Assembly (NCBI GenBank): GCA_013388435.1
Contig: JACAFE010000029.1
Span: 1-33,561, forward strand
Length of the DNA stretch: 33,561 bases
DNA from: Nitrospirota bacterium
Lineage (GTDB): Bacteria; Nitrospirota; Thermodesulfovibrionia; Thermodesulfovibrionales; SM23-35
Direction of reading: 5' to 3'
Shown here: positions 24,488-33,551 of the stretch, one piece after another
How positions within the stretch are numbered: position 1 is the stretch's first letter
Layout: each line of letters begins with the position of its first letter
Notes under the pieces: generated by a model
Told to the model about the DNA's origin: nothing
Databases searched by the model: none
Seen by the model: the letters and a program-made list of their open reading frames with translations, nothing else
Position numbers and translations under genes: made by a program

Positions 24488-25506
24488 AAATACCTCCCGA
24501 GAACTTCCGTATAAAATTCATCATCAATACGAAATTTTATTGCTAATGATAATAAATTTTCAGGCAAATTAAATGTCTTTAATTTCATTATATCTTTTTC
24601 TGTCGTAACAATCCATTCTATATTATTTCCTTTAGTTTCTTTAATAATGTTCTGGATATCAGTCTTTGTAAAATTATGATGGTCTTGAAAAGTCCTGAAA
24701 ATTTTAGGATTAGCACCTATGGAGATCAGGGTTTCTTTAAATGAGCCGGGATTACCTACAGCGCAAAAACCGTAAAAAGCTTTCCCTGCTGCCCATTCAA
24801 TCGGATATATATCCCCATTTATATTCTTAAAATACAATGGCTCATGTCTTGAATAGAAAACAGGCGCATGTAGATTATATTTTTTGATTGTAATTAATAT
24901 TTTCTCAATATTACCTGCTACCGCATTAGTTCTCCATGAATCTGTCTTAGTTATAACAATAATATCAGCTCTTTTTATTTCAGAAACAGGTTCGCGCAGT
25001 CTTCCAGATGGCAGAAGTTTATTATTTCCGAATGGATTCTTGCTGTCAATCAAAACAATATCCTTATCCCTGAATAATCCCCAATGCTGAAAACCATCGT
25101 CAAGAATAAAAAGATCGGGTTTTTTATTATCGGGCAGATTATTTAATGCAAATATTCCAGCTTCATATCTATTTATTCCCCTGACAATTGGTATATCTTT
25201 TAGATATTGTGCCATAAGAAAAGGTTCATCTCCTGCCATTTTTACATCCAATAAAGGACCATCTCCTGTGCTTATAAAACAAATGCCTCTAATATTTCCC
25301 CTGTAACCTCTGGTTAATATACATGGGTTAAAACCTTTCTCCCTGGCTTTTTCAGCCAGAGCAATTGTTGCCGGGGTTTTTCCAGTGCCTCCTGTTGTTA
25401 TGTTTCCGATGCTTATTACTTTTACAGGAAGTTTTTTTTGATTAGATAGTTTAAACTTCTTTTTAATTAAACATCCTGAGTAATATAAAATTTCAAATAT
25501 ATTCAT
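24484..25506 (-). CDS. lpxK: Tetraacyldisaccharide 4'-kinase
   Basis: LpxK phosphorylates the 4' position of the lipid A disaccharide at the inner face of the cytoplasmic membrane. Walker A GGTGKTP is at 39-45 after VISIGNITTG, followed by LTRGYRG, AGDEP, DDGFQHW and LLPSGRLREP, all family hallmarks. I chose the ATG at 25506 (340 residues, MNIFEILYYSG) because AGGGTC lies just upstream. The longer frame from TTG at 25551 adds 15 residues encoded by the repeat motif and is unlikely. The membrane-facing N-terminal helix is short. Its presence shows the organism makes lipid A, fitting the gnnA/gnnB-like pair at 15.7-17.7 kb. Confidence 0.94.
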   Translation of the reverse strand: MNIFEILYYSGCLIKKKFKLSNQKKLPVKVISIGNITTGGTGKTPATIALAEKAREKGFNPCILTRGYRGNIRGICFISTGDGPLLDVKMAGDEPFLMAQYLKDIPIVRGINRYEAGIFALNNLPDNKKPDLFILDDGFQHWGLFRDKDIVLIDSKNPFGNNKLLPSGRLREPVSEIKRADIIVITKTDSWRTNAVAGNIEKILITIKKYNLHAPVFYSRHEPLYFKNINGDIYPIEWAAGKAFYGFCAVGNPGSFKETLISIGANPKIFRTFQDHHNFTKTDIQNIIKETKGNNIEWIVTTEKDIMKLKTFNLPENLLSLAIKFRIDDEFYTEVLGRYL

Positions 25507-25517
25507 TTGACCCTGAA

Positions 25518-25863
25518 AATGCAGACATTGTTCAAAAAAGGCTGAAGGCAAAGAGCGTTTGTTGCGTTTATTGCGTTATAGCGTTCAATCAAAAACGAAC
25601 AGCTCAAAGCGTAAACAACAAGGCTGAAGGCTGAAGTATGAGAAAAACAACAACATGACAGAGGGATATACAACCCCCTTAATCCCCCTTAACAAAGGGG
25701 GAATCTGGCTCTTTGCTCTATGCTCTCTGCTCATTGCTCTTTTCTCTTAGCTCTTTGCTTTATGCTATTTGCTCTTGGCTCTATGCTCTCTGCTCATTGC
25801 TCTTAGCTCTTTGCTTTATAGGGGGTTATATAAAATTAACTTCTTCTCAACATCTGCATTATT
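25518..25863. repeat. Composite repeat with inverted AATGCAGA ends (copies C and D)
   Basis: The left end AATGCAGACATTG (25518-25530) and right end CAACATCTGCATTATT (25848-25863) are inverted versions of the same motif, enclosing about 350 bp without a gene. Inside, in order, are GGCTGAAGGC and GCGTTTATT-type units to about 25585, a stretch sharing AACGNACAGCTCAAA with 7644-7658, AGGCTGA modules, a CCCCCTT/AAGGGGG hairpin near 25683-25700 and the 7-bp array at 25705-25816. It looks like a non-coding, MITE-like or slippage-built element; no target duplication could be confirmed. 25864-25955 holds nothing that I recognise. Confidence 0.8.
25705..25816 (+). repeat. Perfect-phase 7-bp tandem array (16 units)
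   Basis: Sixteen consecutive heptamers of consensus TNTGCTC occur without any insertion or deletion (112 bp). A block of units is itself repeated in order within the array. It is bracketed by CCCCC (left, about 25672) and GGGGG (right, about 25821) in inverted arrangement. The reading frame through it yields a 7-residue repeat rich in Leu, Ala and Cys, which is an artefact of the DNA repeat. Confidence 0.95.
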
Positions 25864-25955
25864 CCAAGTGCATTTTTAGGGTTATACTGGAAAAACGCAG
25901 ATAGAAATTCTGGATCTATATCATAATGTTGTTAAGGTTTATATAAAGATTGTAA

Positions 25956-25972
25956 TGCTGAATTTTTCAGCA
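25956..25972. terminator. Hairpin after ftsH
   Basis: Arms TGCTGAA and TTCAGCA around a 3-nt loop lie 18 bp beyond the ftsH stop. A CTTTTTG run follows on the plus strand. In the ftsH direction only a weak T-rich stretch follows, so termination there is uncertain. Confidence 0.4.
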
Positions 25973-25990
25973 CTTTTTGTATCATGTATT

Positions 25991-27811
25991 TTATGTAACA
26001 TGAACAGTCTTGACTCTCTCGAATTCGTTTATAATTTCATCTATTTCCGGTCCATCCAGAGTTTCTTTTTCAAGCAATTTTTTTGCAAAAATTTCGAGTA
26101 GAGCGCGATTTTCTGTAAGAAGATTTATAGCATCATTGTAAGCCTCAATAACTATTCTTTTAACCTCTTCATCAATTTCAACAGCAGTCTTTTCGCTATA
26201 GTCTTTATGTCTTGCTATCTCTCTGCCAAGAAATATTTGTTCATCTTTTTTGCCAAAGGTTAACGGGCCAAGTCTGTCAGACATTCCCCATTCTGTAACC
26301 ATTTTTCTCGCAAGATCCGTTGCTCTTTCAAGATCATTTCCTGCTCCTGTTGTCATATGCTGCAAGGCGATTTCTTCTGCTGCTCTTCCTCCGAGTAAAA
26401 CAGTAAGAGTTTTCATAAGATATTCTTTTGAATATGTGTAACGATCATCAATCGGCAGCTGCTGGGTCACACCAAGAGCCCTGCCTCTCGGAATTATGCT
26501 TACTTTATGTAAGGGATCGGTACCTGGTGTTAGTTTTGCTACAAGAGCATGACCTGCTTCATGATAGGCTGTATTTCTTTTTTCTTCTTCACTTATAATC
26601 ATGCTTTTTCTTTCAACACCCATTAATACTTTATCTTTTGCTGCCTCGAAATCAGATCTCTCAATTTTTGTTTTCCCGACACGCGCTGCAAGCAGGGCTG
26701 CTTCATTAACGAGATTTTCGAGATCAGCGCCGGAAAAACCAGGAGTACCTCTTGCTATTTGTTCAAGATTCACATTTTCATCGACAGGCTTATTTCTTGT
26801 ATGAACTTTCAATATCTCAAGCCTTCCTTTTACATCAGGCTGCGGGACAACAACCTGTCTGTCAAATCTTCCCGGCCTTAACAACGCAGGGTCAAGCACA
26901 TCAGGTCTGTTAGTTGCTGCAATTATAATAACTCCCTGATTTGCTTCAAATCCGTCCATTTCAACAAGAAGCTGGTTTAAAGTCTGCTCTCTTTCATCAT
27001 GACCTCCTCCAAGCCCTGCACCCCTGTGTCTTCCAACCGCATCTATTTCATCTATAAATATAATGCATGGAGAGTTTTTCTTTGCCTGATCAAAAAGATC
27101 TCTTACTCTTGAAGCCCCGACTCCAACAAACATCTCAACAAAATCAGAACCTGATATTGAGAAAAACGGGACACCTGCTTCGCCAGCTATCGCTCTTGCA
27201 AGCAATGTTTTTCCTGTGCCGGGTGCACCTACAAGGAGCACACCCTTAGGAATTTTACCTCCGAGTTTCTGAAATTTCTGGGGATCTTTAAGAAAGTCTA
27301 TTATTTCCTGAACCTCTGCCTTTGCTTCTTCAATACCCGCAACATCGGCAAAAGTTACCTTAACTGCTTTCTCTGATATAAGTTTCGCTTTTGCTTTACC
27401 AAATGAAAGGGCTTTGTTGCCTCCTGTCTGCATCTGGCGCATAAAAAATATCCAGATAACGACAAGAAAAATTATAGGACCCCATGAAAAGAAAAGATTC
27501 CAGTACCATGGATTCTGTTCTTCAGGTTTTACTGCTATTTTTACATTTTTTTCCTTGAGAATCTTCACAAGGTCAGGGTATTCTGTGGTAAAAGTCCTGA
27601 ATTTTTTTCCGTCTTTCAACTGTCCTGTTACAACATTTCCTTTAATGGTTACTTCTTCAATTTGATTTTCATCAAGCTTTGTAATAAAATCAGAAAAAAT
27701 AATCTCTTCTTCTGCTTTTTTCGGCATATTTAAAAGGTTGAAAAGAACTATCATCATAATTCCAATCAACAGCCATACAACAAGACTTCTATAGTTATTC
27801 ATTTTATTCAT
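25991..27811 (-). CDS. ftsH: ATP-dependent zinc metalloprotease FtsH
   Basis: FtsH is a membrane-bound AAA+ protease that degrades misfolded membrane proteins and regulators, including LpxC in enteric bacteria. Membrane helices lie at about 9-27 and 108-124 around a periplasmic domain. AAA motifs are Walker A GAPGTGKT (195-202), Walker B IIFIDEID (250-257) and the RPGRFDR arginine finger region. The zinc site HEAGH is at 417-421. The length of 606 residues is normal. The ATG at 27811 or 27802 (MNNYRS) could be used; neither has a Shine-Dalgarno. It is last in the cluster, 31 bp after rph. Confidence 0.98.
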   Translation of the reverse strand: MNKMNNYRSLVVWLLIGIMMIVLFNLLNMPKKAEEEIIFSDFITKLDENQIEEVTIKGNVVTGQLKDGKKFRTFTTEYPDLVKILKEKNVKIAVKPEEQNPWYWNLFFSWGPIIFLVVIWIFFMRQMQTGGNKALSFGKAKAKLISEKAVKVTFADVAGIEEAKAEVQEIIDFLKDPQKFQKLGGKIPKGVLLVGAPGTGKTLLARAIAGEAGVPFFSISGSDFVEMFVGVGASRVRDLFDQAKKNSPCIIFIDEIDAVGRHRGAGLGGGHDEREQTLNQLLVEMDGFEANQGVIIIAATNRPDVLDPALLRPGRFDRQVVVPQPDVKGRLEILKVHTRNKPVDENVNLEQIARGTPGFSGADLENLVNEAALLAARVGKTKIERSDFEAAKDKVLMGVERKSMIISEEEKRNTAYHEAGHALVAKLTPGTDPLHKVSIIPRGRALGVTQQLPIDDRYTYSKEYLMKTLTVLLGGRAAEEIALQHMTTGAGNDLERATDLARKMVTEWGMSDRLGPLTFGKKDEQIFLGREIARHKDYSEKTAVEIDEEVKRIVIEAYNDAINLLTENRALLEIFAKKLLEKETLDGPEIDEIINEFERVKTVHVT

Positions 27812-27842
27812 AATTTATATATTTTAGCATAATTAAGCAGAT

Positions 27843-28574
27843 TTAAAATTTAAGAATATCTTCTTCAATGACTTTTTTCTGAATTTCAATAATTTGCTTT
27901 ATTCCCTGCTCCGCAAGTTTAATTAGCAAACTCAAAGTATCATTTGAGAAAGGGTTTCCTTCAGCAGTCCCCTGAATTTCAACAAATTTACCGCTTCCTG
28001 TCATTACAATATTCATATCAACTTCAGCCTGAGAGTCTTCTAAATAACAAAGATCTATCAGTGCTTCGTTATTTACTACACCTACACTTATTGCAGCCAG
28101 ATAATCTTTTAAAGGTGTTTTATCAATTAAACCGTTCCTGAGAGCAAATTTTAATGCATCAACCATACAAATAAAAGCACCAGTAATCGAAGCTGTTCTG
28201 GTCCCTCCGTCTGCCTGCAGAACATCGCAATCAATCCAGATGGTTCTCTCCCCAAGAGATGAAAGATCAACCACTGACCTGAGAGCTCTGCCAATAAGTC
28301 TCTGTATTTCATGGGTTCTACCGCTTATTCTGCCAGTTGCTGATTCTCTCATTGTTCTTGTATGTGTCGCTCTTGGCAGCATTGAATATTCAGCTGTTAT
28401 CCAGCCCTTTTTTTGATCTTTGAGAAAAGGGGGCAGTTTTTCTTCAATGCTCGCAGTACATACAACCCTTGTATTTCCCATTGAAATCAGAACCGAGCCT
28501 TCAGCAGTATTCAAAAAATTCCTCTGTATTTCTATACTTCTAATCTCGTTATTTTTTCTTCCATCTGGTCTCAT
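27843..28574 (-). CDS. rph: Ribonuclease PH
   Basis: RNase PH is a phosphorolytic 3'-5' exoribonuclease that trims tRNA precursors. The start [12 protein letters not shown] is the family signature, followed by [37 protein letters not shown] and [19 protein letters not shown]. The length of 243 residues is standard. A very strong GGAGGTTAA ribosome site overlaps the murI stop, and the genes abut with no gap, so they are coupled. RNase PH needs encoded CCA-bearing precursors only for trimming; both tRNAs in this window do encode CCA. Confidence 0.97.
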   Translation of the reverse strand: MRPDGRKNNEIRSIEIQRNFLNTAEGSVLISMGNTRVVCTASIEEKLPPFLKDQKKGWITAEYSMLPRATHTRTMRESATGRISGRTHEIQRLIGRALRSVVDLSSLGERTIWIDCDVLQADGGTRTASITGAFICMVDALKFALRNGLIDKTPLKDYLAAISVGVVNNEALIDLCYLEDSQAEVDMNIVMTGSGKFVEIQGTAEGNPFSNDTLSLLIKLAEQGIKQIIEIQKKVIEEDILKF

Positions 28575-29384
28575 TTAACCTCCTAATTGTATTTTTTCTA
28601 TATTATTAATTTTTTCGCCAAGAAACTTTTCTCCTATATTTTTAAATTTTTCCACTGAATCTGTCACAAAAAATTCTCTGAAAGTACTACCTTCTTTGTT
28701 TCTCTCAAGTCCTGAAGTCTTCAAAATGTTCTTTATTTCAGAAGCGGTTTCTATTGCCGAATCTATCAGGATGACTTTGGGACCCATGACATCGGAAATT
28801 ACTTTTTTAAGCAAAGGGTAATGTGTGCATCCAAGAACGATTGTATCTATATTAGTGTTTTTAAAACTACCGAGATATTTTTCAGTAATCAAACTTGCTA
28901 TCATACCATCTGTCCAGCCCTCTTCAACCAGAGGTACAAAAAGCGGACAGGCAAGCTCTATAACTGATATTTTTTCATCCAGCTTTTTTATTGCCTTTGC
29001 ATATGAATTGCTTTTTATTGTAGCCTCAGTTCCTATAACTCCAATAATTTTATTCCTGGTAGCTTTTACAGCGGCTCTTGCACCTGGTTCTATAACTCCT
29101 ATAACAGGAATATTTACTGCTTCCTTAATTGAATCAAGACTTATTGCCGAGGAAGTATTACAGGCAATAACGAGCAGTTTTATATTTTTTGAAATAAGGA
29201 ATCTTGTGTTTTCAAAAGAATATCTCAAGACAGTCTCTGGAGAACGAATCCCGTATGGAACCCTTGCTGTGTCCCCTAAATATACTGTATTTTCGTATGG
29301 AAGCGCCTTCAATATTTCTTTTAAGACGGTCAATCCACCTATGCCTGAATCAAAAACACCGATTGGTTTTTCCTTTATATCCAA
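28575..29384 (-). CDS. murI: Glutamate racemase
   Basis: MurI makes D-glutamate for peptidoglycan. The two catalytic cysteines are C75 in IACNTSSA and C186 in LGCTHYPLL, with FDSGIGGLTVLKEI at the N-terminus (11-24). The length is 269 residues. The start codon is TTG at 29384, supported by AAGGAG 6 nt upstream and by alignment of the DSGIGG motif at the usual position. The gene lies between GerMN and rph in an envelope cluster. Confidence 0.97.
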   Translation of the reverse strand: MDIKEKPIGVFDSGIGGLTVLKEILKALPYENTVYLGDTARVPYGIRSPETVLRYSFENTRFLISKNIKLLVIACNTSSAISLDSIKEAVNIPVIGVIEPGARAAVKATRNKIIGVIGTEATIKSNSYAKAIKKLDEKISVIELACPLFVPLVEEGWTDGMIASLITEKYLGSFKNTNIDTIVLGCTHYPLLKKVISDVMGPKVILIDSAIETASEIKNILKTSGLERNKEGSTFREFFVTDSVEKFKNIGEKFLGEKINNIEKIQLGG

Positions 29385-29432
29385 AATAAACTCCTTGCTA
29401 AAATATATTTAACCTTGAAGATTTTATTTATT

Positions 29433-29993
29433 TTACGATGTTTCGTATGAAACAATTCCCTTTAAGGGATATTTAAGATAAAAATGTCCTCCAAGTGTCT
29501 CGACCTCTTTACCTTCAATAAGCACTTTTACATCAAGTATTTCTTCTATATTAGAAATAATGCTCTGATACAAACCTTTAAGTAAAAGCATTTCTGAAAT
29601 TGCATCACCCCGAAAGTTTTTTCTGAATTCCTCCGAAAGATCTACATATAATATTCTGTCAGCACCCCTGTATATTCCAAGAATTTTGACTTCCCTGGGA
29701 ACAACAGAATCCTTAGCATCAACAGGTCCCTTTAAATATTGTTCAACAACTGCTTCAGCTACTGCAATAGGTAGAGTTCTTCTCGGCAGCCTTCTTTCTT
29801 CTATCTGCAGGTGTTCACCTGCGGGATAATACATTCTGAGCGAATACAGATCCTCTGCATTCTCAGTATTGTTTTTTATTTCAATGCCCTTGCTGGCAGG
29901 TTTTGTCGAAGAAAAGTACCAGTAGCCCACAAAAATGCCTGAAATAAATAATAATAGTAATATAGAAACTCCGATAACTTTTTTCTTATCCAT
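29433..29993 (-). CDS. GerMN-domain membrane-anchored protein
   Basis: This 186-residue protein has an N-terminal membrane anchor (about 6-27, VIGVSILLLLFISGIFVGYWYF) and one GerMN domain at about 50-180, with AVVEQYLKGP, ILYVDLSEEF and an IEEILDVKVLIEGKEV stretch. There is no lipobox cysteine. GerMN domains occur in spore germination proteins and in peptidoglycan-associated proteins of non-spore-formers. Here it overlaps the amidase stop by one base, so a role with the amidase in cell-wall turnover is likely but unproven. The organism need not form spores. Confidence 0.88.
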   Translation of the reverse strand: MDKKKVIGVSILLLLFISGIFVGYWYFSSTKPASKGIEIKNNTENAEDLYSLRMYYPAGEHLQIEERRLPRRTLPIAVAEAVVEQYLKGPVDAKDSVVPREVKILGIYRGADRILYVDLSEEFRKNFRGDAISEMLLLKGLYQSIISNIEEILDVKVLIEGKEVETLGGHFYLKYPLKGIVSYETS

Positions 29994-30976
29994 TAAATTC
30001 CTTTGTTAAAATATTCAAGAGAAGTATGTGTTTGTCCATAAACTAAAAATGCTTTTATAAGCGCATTAACAATCTTTGTTTTTCTTTGCTGGTCATACAT
30101 TATAAATTGAGAATAAGGAAACTCAATCATGACAGCAGGAGCCCCGATTGAATTAAGCAAAGGCAAAGGCATTTCTCTTAGAACAATCTGCTCTTTAAAC
30201 TCTTCCTTGAATACGTTAATTAGGCTATCTGCTAATTCTTTGCTTCTGCTTAAATACTTTTTCTGCTTCATCTCAAGACTATATTTATTAAGTGTTTCGG
30301 AACCTGCTTTATCTTCAAGGTAAGGTTTGTATATAGCAAACTTGCCGGAATTAGATATATGCAGACTGATAAAAACATCAGGCTTCCTAATATTTGTGAA
30401 ACTTATTCTCTCTGAAATCTGCAAATATTGATCAACTTTTCTTGTAAGAAATACCTTTTTACCTTTCTTAACAAGATAATTGCTCAATTCCTTTGCAATA
30501 TCGAGGCAGATATCTTTTTCATTCTTTTCCCTGAATATTATCCCGAAATCATATCCACCATGTCCTGCATCAATAACAAAAGAATTCAATAAAATTCCGG
30601 ATGTTTTCTCGGGATGTATATCAGGACTTTTTATATCAAAAACAATCCTTGCGGGCGATGATAGTTTAAAAGTTTTTATTTCCGCTTTTTCCTTGATATT
30701 AATAGTCAGAGTTTTATTTGCTTGAACAACTTCAAATGGCGGTGTTTTTAAAGGAGTTAGACTGAATGAATCAGGAAAATCGATTTTTATCTGGTTCGAA
30801 ACGATATTTGCCTGGGATTTTGTGATAAAAGACTCTTCGGATTCAAGAACTATACGCATAAAACCTTCCTGTTTGCTGTATTTCAGAAAAACTTCGGTTT
30901 TTTTTTGAGCATAGACATTAAATCCAGCAATTAAAATAATAAGCACAAAAGAAAAGAAAATAATTTTTTTCTTCAT
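29993..30976 (-). CDS. N-acetylmuramoyl-L-alanine amidase (Amidase_3) with AMIN-like domain
   Basis: This is a periplasmic zinc amidase that cuts peptide stems from peptidoglycan, as AmiA/B/C do at division. A signal peptide covers residues 1-23 (to VYAQ). An AMIN-like localisation domain spans about 26-118. The Amidase_3 domain follows with ligands H139 (VIDAGHGG), E153 (EKD) and H206 (ISLHIS) and catalytic E285 (PAVMIEFPY). The region after the second histidine is short, with no obvious autoinhibitory helix. It overlaps the osmC-like gene by 4 bp and GerMN by 1 bp. Confidence 0.93.
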   Translation of the reverse strand: MKKKIIFFSFVLIILIAGFNVYAQKKTEVFLKYSKQEGFMRIVLESEESFITKSQANIVSNQIKIDFPDSFSLTPLKTPPFEVVQANKTLTINIKEKAEIKTFKLSSPARIVFDIKSPDIHPEKTSGILLNSFVIDAGHGGYDFGIIFREKNEKDICLDIAKELSNYLVKKGKKVFLTRKVDQYLQISERISFTNIRKPDVFISLHISNSGKFAIYKPYLEDKAGSETLNKYSLEMKQKKYLSRSKELADSLINVFKEEFKEQIVLREMPLPLLNSIGAPAVMIEFPYSQFIMYDQQRKTKIVNALIKAFLVYGQTHTSLEYFNKGI

Positions 30977-31377
30977 TTTACTATGGTTTTTATCTCAAAA
31001 ATCGGAGGATTCATTATTGTCTTTTTTACAGCGCATTGCTCCGCAACTTTAATTATCGCATCATGGTATTTGACAGGGAAATCAGGTGGCACTACTATTT
31101 CTATAACAATTTTTTCAAGAAACTCTTTTCCATCAGGTTTTTTGCCATATTCAAGTTTTTGCATTAAAGTTATATTTTTTGTTGGTATATCCCTCTTCTG
31201 ACAGAAACTCAGAACATAAAAACCAGCACAGGTACCAATTGATGCCATAAAATAATCATAAGGAGACGGAGCTGTCCCTTCACCTCCGTCTTTTACAGGC
31301 TGGTCAGTTTCAATAGAAAAACCATCCCATTCTGCTCGAACTTTTTTATTTCCTGGCAAAGTAATTTTTATTTCCAT
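30973..31377 (-). CDS. OsmC/Ohr family protein
   Basis: This 134-residue protein of the OsmC fold typically reduces organic hydroperoxides with two cysteines. Both are present: C50 in MASIGTCAGFYVLSFC and C115 in AEQCAVKKT. The family phrase APSPYDYFMASIGTC is intact. A third cysteine at 59 is extra. AGGAG lies 9 nt before the ATG. Position in an envelope operon, overlapping the amidase by 4 bp, is not functionally explained. Confidence 0.9.
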   Translation of the reverse strand: MEIKITLPGNKKVRAEWDGFSIETDQPVKDGGEGTAPSPYDYFMASIGTCAGFYVLSFCQKRDIPTKNITLMQKLEYGKKPDGKEFLEKIVIEIVVPPDFPVKYHDAIIKVAEQCAVKKTIMNPPIFEIKTIVK

Positions 31378-31389
31378 AGAATGCTTCTC

Positions 31390-32064
31390 CTATCTATTCC
31401 CACAGTATTTATCAAATTTATTTTTCAGAACATTAATAGTTGTTTTGCATCCTTTATTCCTCAATAAAGCCAGAATGGTCTTAGACCCAGCATATTTAAG
31501 AAACTCTGTTCTCTTTTTATTATCGCGAATATGTTTAAAAGCCTTTCCTCTTATAAGTTTGAGTGATTTTAAAAATTGTTGAAATTCTTTTTTATAATGC
31601 GCTTCTATTTCTTTTCTGATAGTTCGCGACATAGCCGGGCTAATACCACCTGTAGATATAGCTATAATCAGATGTCCGCGTTTAACAATAGATGGTACTA
31701 TGAAATTGCATAATTGAGGAGTATCAACCACATTTACGAGACATTTCGCTTCTTTTGCAATGCGTTCATTGACTTCTCTATCATCAGTTGCAGCTATAAC
31801 GAGAAAATAATTCTTAATATCACCTTTTCTGTATTTGCGGCTAATATGAATTATTTTACCATCAGAAGCTTTCTTTTCAAGTCTTTTAGTTATTACAGGG
31901 CTTATGACTGTTACATCAGCTTCTGCTTTCAGTAATGAGAGGACTTTTCTTTCAGCAATATCACCCCCACCTACAACAACCGTTTTCTTATTTTTTAGAT
32001 TTATGAATGCAGGATAATAAACAGGGTATTTTTCAGTCTTCTGATAATTTTTTAAAGAATTCAC
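31390..32064 (-). CDS. Precorrin-2 dehydrogenase / sirohydrochlorin ferrochelatase-like (CysG N-terminal type)
   Basis: This enzyme type converts precorrin-2 to sirohydrochlorin with NAD, and in some members inserts iron to give siroheme. The NAD site VVVGGGDIAERKVLSLL is at 29-45. The family stretch VNVVDTPQLCNFIVPSIVKRGHLIIAISTGGISPAMSRTIR is present, including the serine-rich active region. There is no methyltransferase half, so this is a stand-alone Met8p/SirC-like protein of 224 residues. The start is GTG, overlapping the bamD stop (GTGA). Siroheme would serve sulfite or nitrite reductase or d1-haem/alternative haem synthesis. Confidence 0.92.
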   Translation of the reverse strand: MNSLKNYQKTEKYPVYYPAFINLKNKKTVVVGGGDIAERKVLSLLKAEADVTVISPVITKRLEKKASDGKIIHISRKYRKGDIKNYFLVIAATDDREVNERIAKEAKCLVNVVDTPQLCNFIVPSIVKRGHLIIAISTGGISPAMSRTIRKEIEAHYKKEFQQFLKSLKLIRGKAFKHIRDNKKRTEFLKYAGSKTILALLRNKGCKTTINVLKNKFDKYCGNR

Positions 32065-32843
32065 TTCTCGAGTTTTGAAAGTTCTTTCCGGGCATCCTTT
32101 GCCAGTTTATTATTAGGATATTTCTCAGCGAGAAGAGAGAAAAATGTTTTAGCCTTTTCCTTTTGTTTTAATTTTTTATACGATGAGCCAATAAGGAATA
32201 GCACTTTTGCTTCATCTTTATAATCAGGAAAACTTTTAAGCAGACCTTCAAATCTTCCAATCGCTGCATTATATGAACCCTTCTTAAAATAAAACTCTCC
32301 TACAAGAAATTCATAATCAGCCATAATATTGCGGCATTTCTGTATTTTCAACTCAACTTCTTCTTTATAAGGGTTGCGTGGATATGTTTTTTTCAATTTT
32401 TCAAATTCTTCAAGAGCCTTTGCCGCTCCACTATACCCTCTTTCAGGTCCTTCTATCTGGTTAAAATATATCATAGCTATCTGGTATTGAGCATATGATG
32501 CATATTGATGGTCAGGATAGCTTTCGATAAATTTCTGGTATTCTGATATTGCCATTTCAGGAGAGTCTTCCTTGACATATGAATCTGCTATCTTAAGTTG
32601 TGCGAGTGGAGCATACTTTCGCGAAAAATCTCTATTTTTTACCTCAAGAAAAATAGCGCGGGCTTCGTCGTAATTCTTTTTCTCAAGTTGCTCGTTTGCT
32701 GAAGCAAAAACCTTTTCAGCATCAAAAGTTTCCGTTGGCTTTACCTTTGATTTGCCAGAGCATGAAAACAGAATTATGCACAAACTTAATATTAAGAGTA
32801 TGCTTATCTTTGAACCAGAAGAATTTATAAATACTTTTTCCAT
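32061..32843 (-). CDS. bamD: Outer membrane assembly lipoprotein BamD
   Basis: BamD is an essential part of the BAM complex that inserts outer-membrane beta-barrels. A lipoprotein signal ends in LFSC with the lipidated cysteine at C28. Five tetratricopeptide-like units follow, including ISEYQKFIESYPDHQYASYA, YPRNPYKEEVELKIQKCRN and YYNAAIGRFEGLLKSFPDY-like stretches typical of BamD. The length of 260 residues fits. A TGCTATAAT extended -10 lies only 7 nt before the ATG and no Shine-Dalgarno is seen. It heads the eight-gene cluster to ftsH. Confidence 0.9.
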   Translation of the reverse strand: MEKVFINSSGSKISILLILSLCIILFSCSGKSKVKPTETFDAEKVFASANEQLEKKNYDEARAIFLEVKNRDFSRKYAPLAQLKIADSYVKEDSPEMAISEYQKFIESYPDHQYASYAQYQIAMIYFNQIEGPERGYSGAAKALEEFEKLKKTYPRNPYKEEVELKIQKCRNIMADYEFLVGEFYFKKGSYNAAIGRFEGLLKSFPDYKDEAKVLFLIGSSYKKLKQKEKAKTFFSLLAEKYPNNKLAKDARKELSKLEK

Positions 32844-32850
32844 GTCAGAT

Positions 32851-32859
32851 ATTATAGCA
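32851..32859 (-). promoter_or_regulatory. Extended -10 promoter of bamD
   Basis: The minus strand reads TGCTATAAT, a perfect extended -10, with no convincing -35. Transcription would start at or within a base or two of the bamD ATG (32843). Confidence 0.55.
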
Positions 32860-33038
32860 TAGTATTATGGTTAAAGTTGTCAGTAAAACCAAAAATTTAG
32901 TCAAAAACTGCAGATTTTGAAAAACAAGTTATTTTTTAATAATAAAAACCGCTTTCATAGCCCTTTTCTAATGAGGCTAAGGGGATTGTCATACCACGAT
33001 TTATTTGCCCGATGTTTTTAAGGCGGTATTAAGACAGA

Positions 33039-33491
33039 TTAATTTTTCAAATCAGATGTACAGTTTGGACAACGTACTGCTTTAAGTGGAATTACAGTAA
33101 AGCAATAAGGACATTCTTTGGTTGTTTGAACAGGTGGAGGAATCTCCTGTTTTCTTCTCATTGCATTAATATTTTTGATAACAAGAAAAACTGAAAAAGC
33201 AACGATTAAAAAGCTTATTATTGTATTGATAAATTTTCCATAATTTAAAGTTACAGCTCCTGCTGCATTAGCCGCTGATAGAGTCTCATAAGGAGCAGGA
33301 GTTTTGCCTTCTTTCAAAATAATATATAGATTTGAAAAATCAACATTCCCCAATAAAATTCCAATGGGAGGCATTATTACATCAGTTACAAATGAATTCA
33401 CTATAGAGCCAAAAGCAGCCCCAATTATTATACCAACTGCCATATCCACTACATTCCCTTTAATAGCAAATTCCTTGAATTCTTTAAACAT
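33039..33491 (-). CDS. mscL: Large-conductance mechanosensitive channel with C-terminal zinc ribbon
   Basis: MscL opens under membrane tension to release solutes during osmotic downshock. The N-terminal amphipathic [19 protein letters not shown] is diagnostic. TM1 is at about 15-40 and TM2 at about 82-105. The periplasmic loop is ordinary. The C-terminus carries a CPYC ... CPNC zinc-ribbon (about 128-145) in place of the usual helical bundle end, a variant seen in several anaerobic lineages. A run of eight G (33501-33508 on the opposite strand) supplies the ribosome site 9-16 nt before the ATG. Confidence 0.96.
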   Translation of the reverse strand: MFKEFKEFAIKGNVVDMAVGIIIGAAFGSIVNSFVTDVIMPPIGILLGNVDFSNLYIILKEGKTPAPYETLSAANAAGAVTLNYGKFINTIISFLIVAFSVFLVIKNINAMRRKQEIPPPVQTTKECPYCFTVIPLKAVRCPNCTSDLKN

Positions 33492-33522
33492 ATTACTTTA
33501 CCCCCCCCTTTTATTTTTAATA

Positions 33523-33551
33523 CATTTATCACATTTATATATTGATGTCAA
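33523..33551 (-). promoter_or_regulatory. Putative mscL promoter
   Basis: TTGACA (33546-33551, minus strand) is perfect. TAAATG (33523-33528) lies 17 bp away and is a weak -10. Confidence 0.4.

Noticed and set aside
25507-25551. Longer lpxK start at TTG 25551
   Set aside because: The extra 15 residues come from the intergenic repeat motif; the ATG at 25506 has a ribosome site and gives the normal family N-terminus.
25713-25904. Open frame encoding a Leu/Ala/Cys-rich 7-residue repeat
   Set aside because: It follows entirely from the heptamer DNA array; no ribosome site and no plausible protein.
28825-29412. 195-residue frame opposite murI
   Set aside because: It is a shadow of murI in the antisense direction; murI carries all catalytic motifs.
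29433-29993. Evidence of sporulation from the GerMN domain
   Set aside because: GerMN domains are common in non-spore-forming Gram-negatives, and no other sporulation gene is present.
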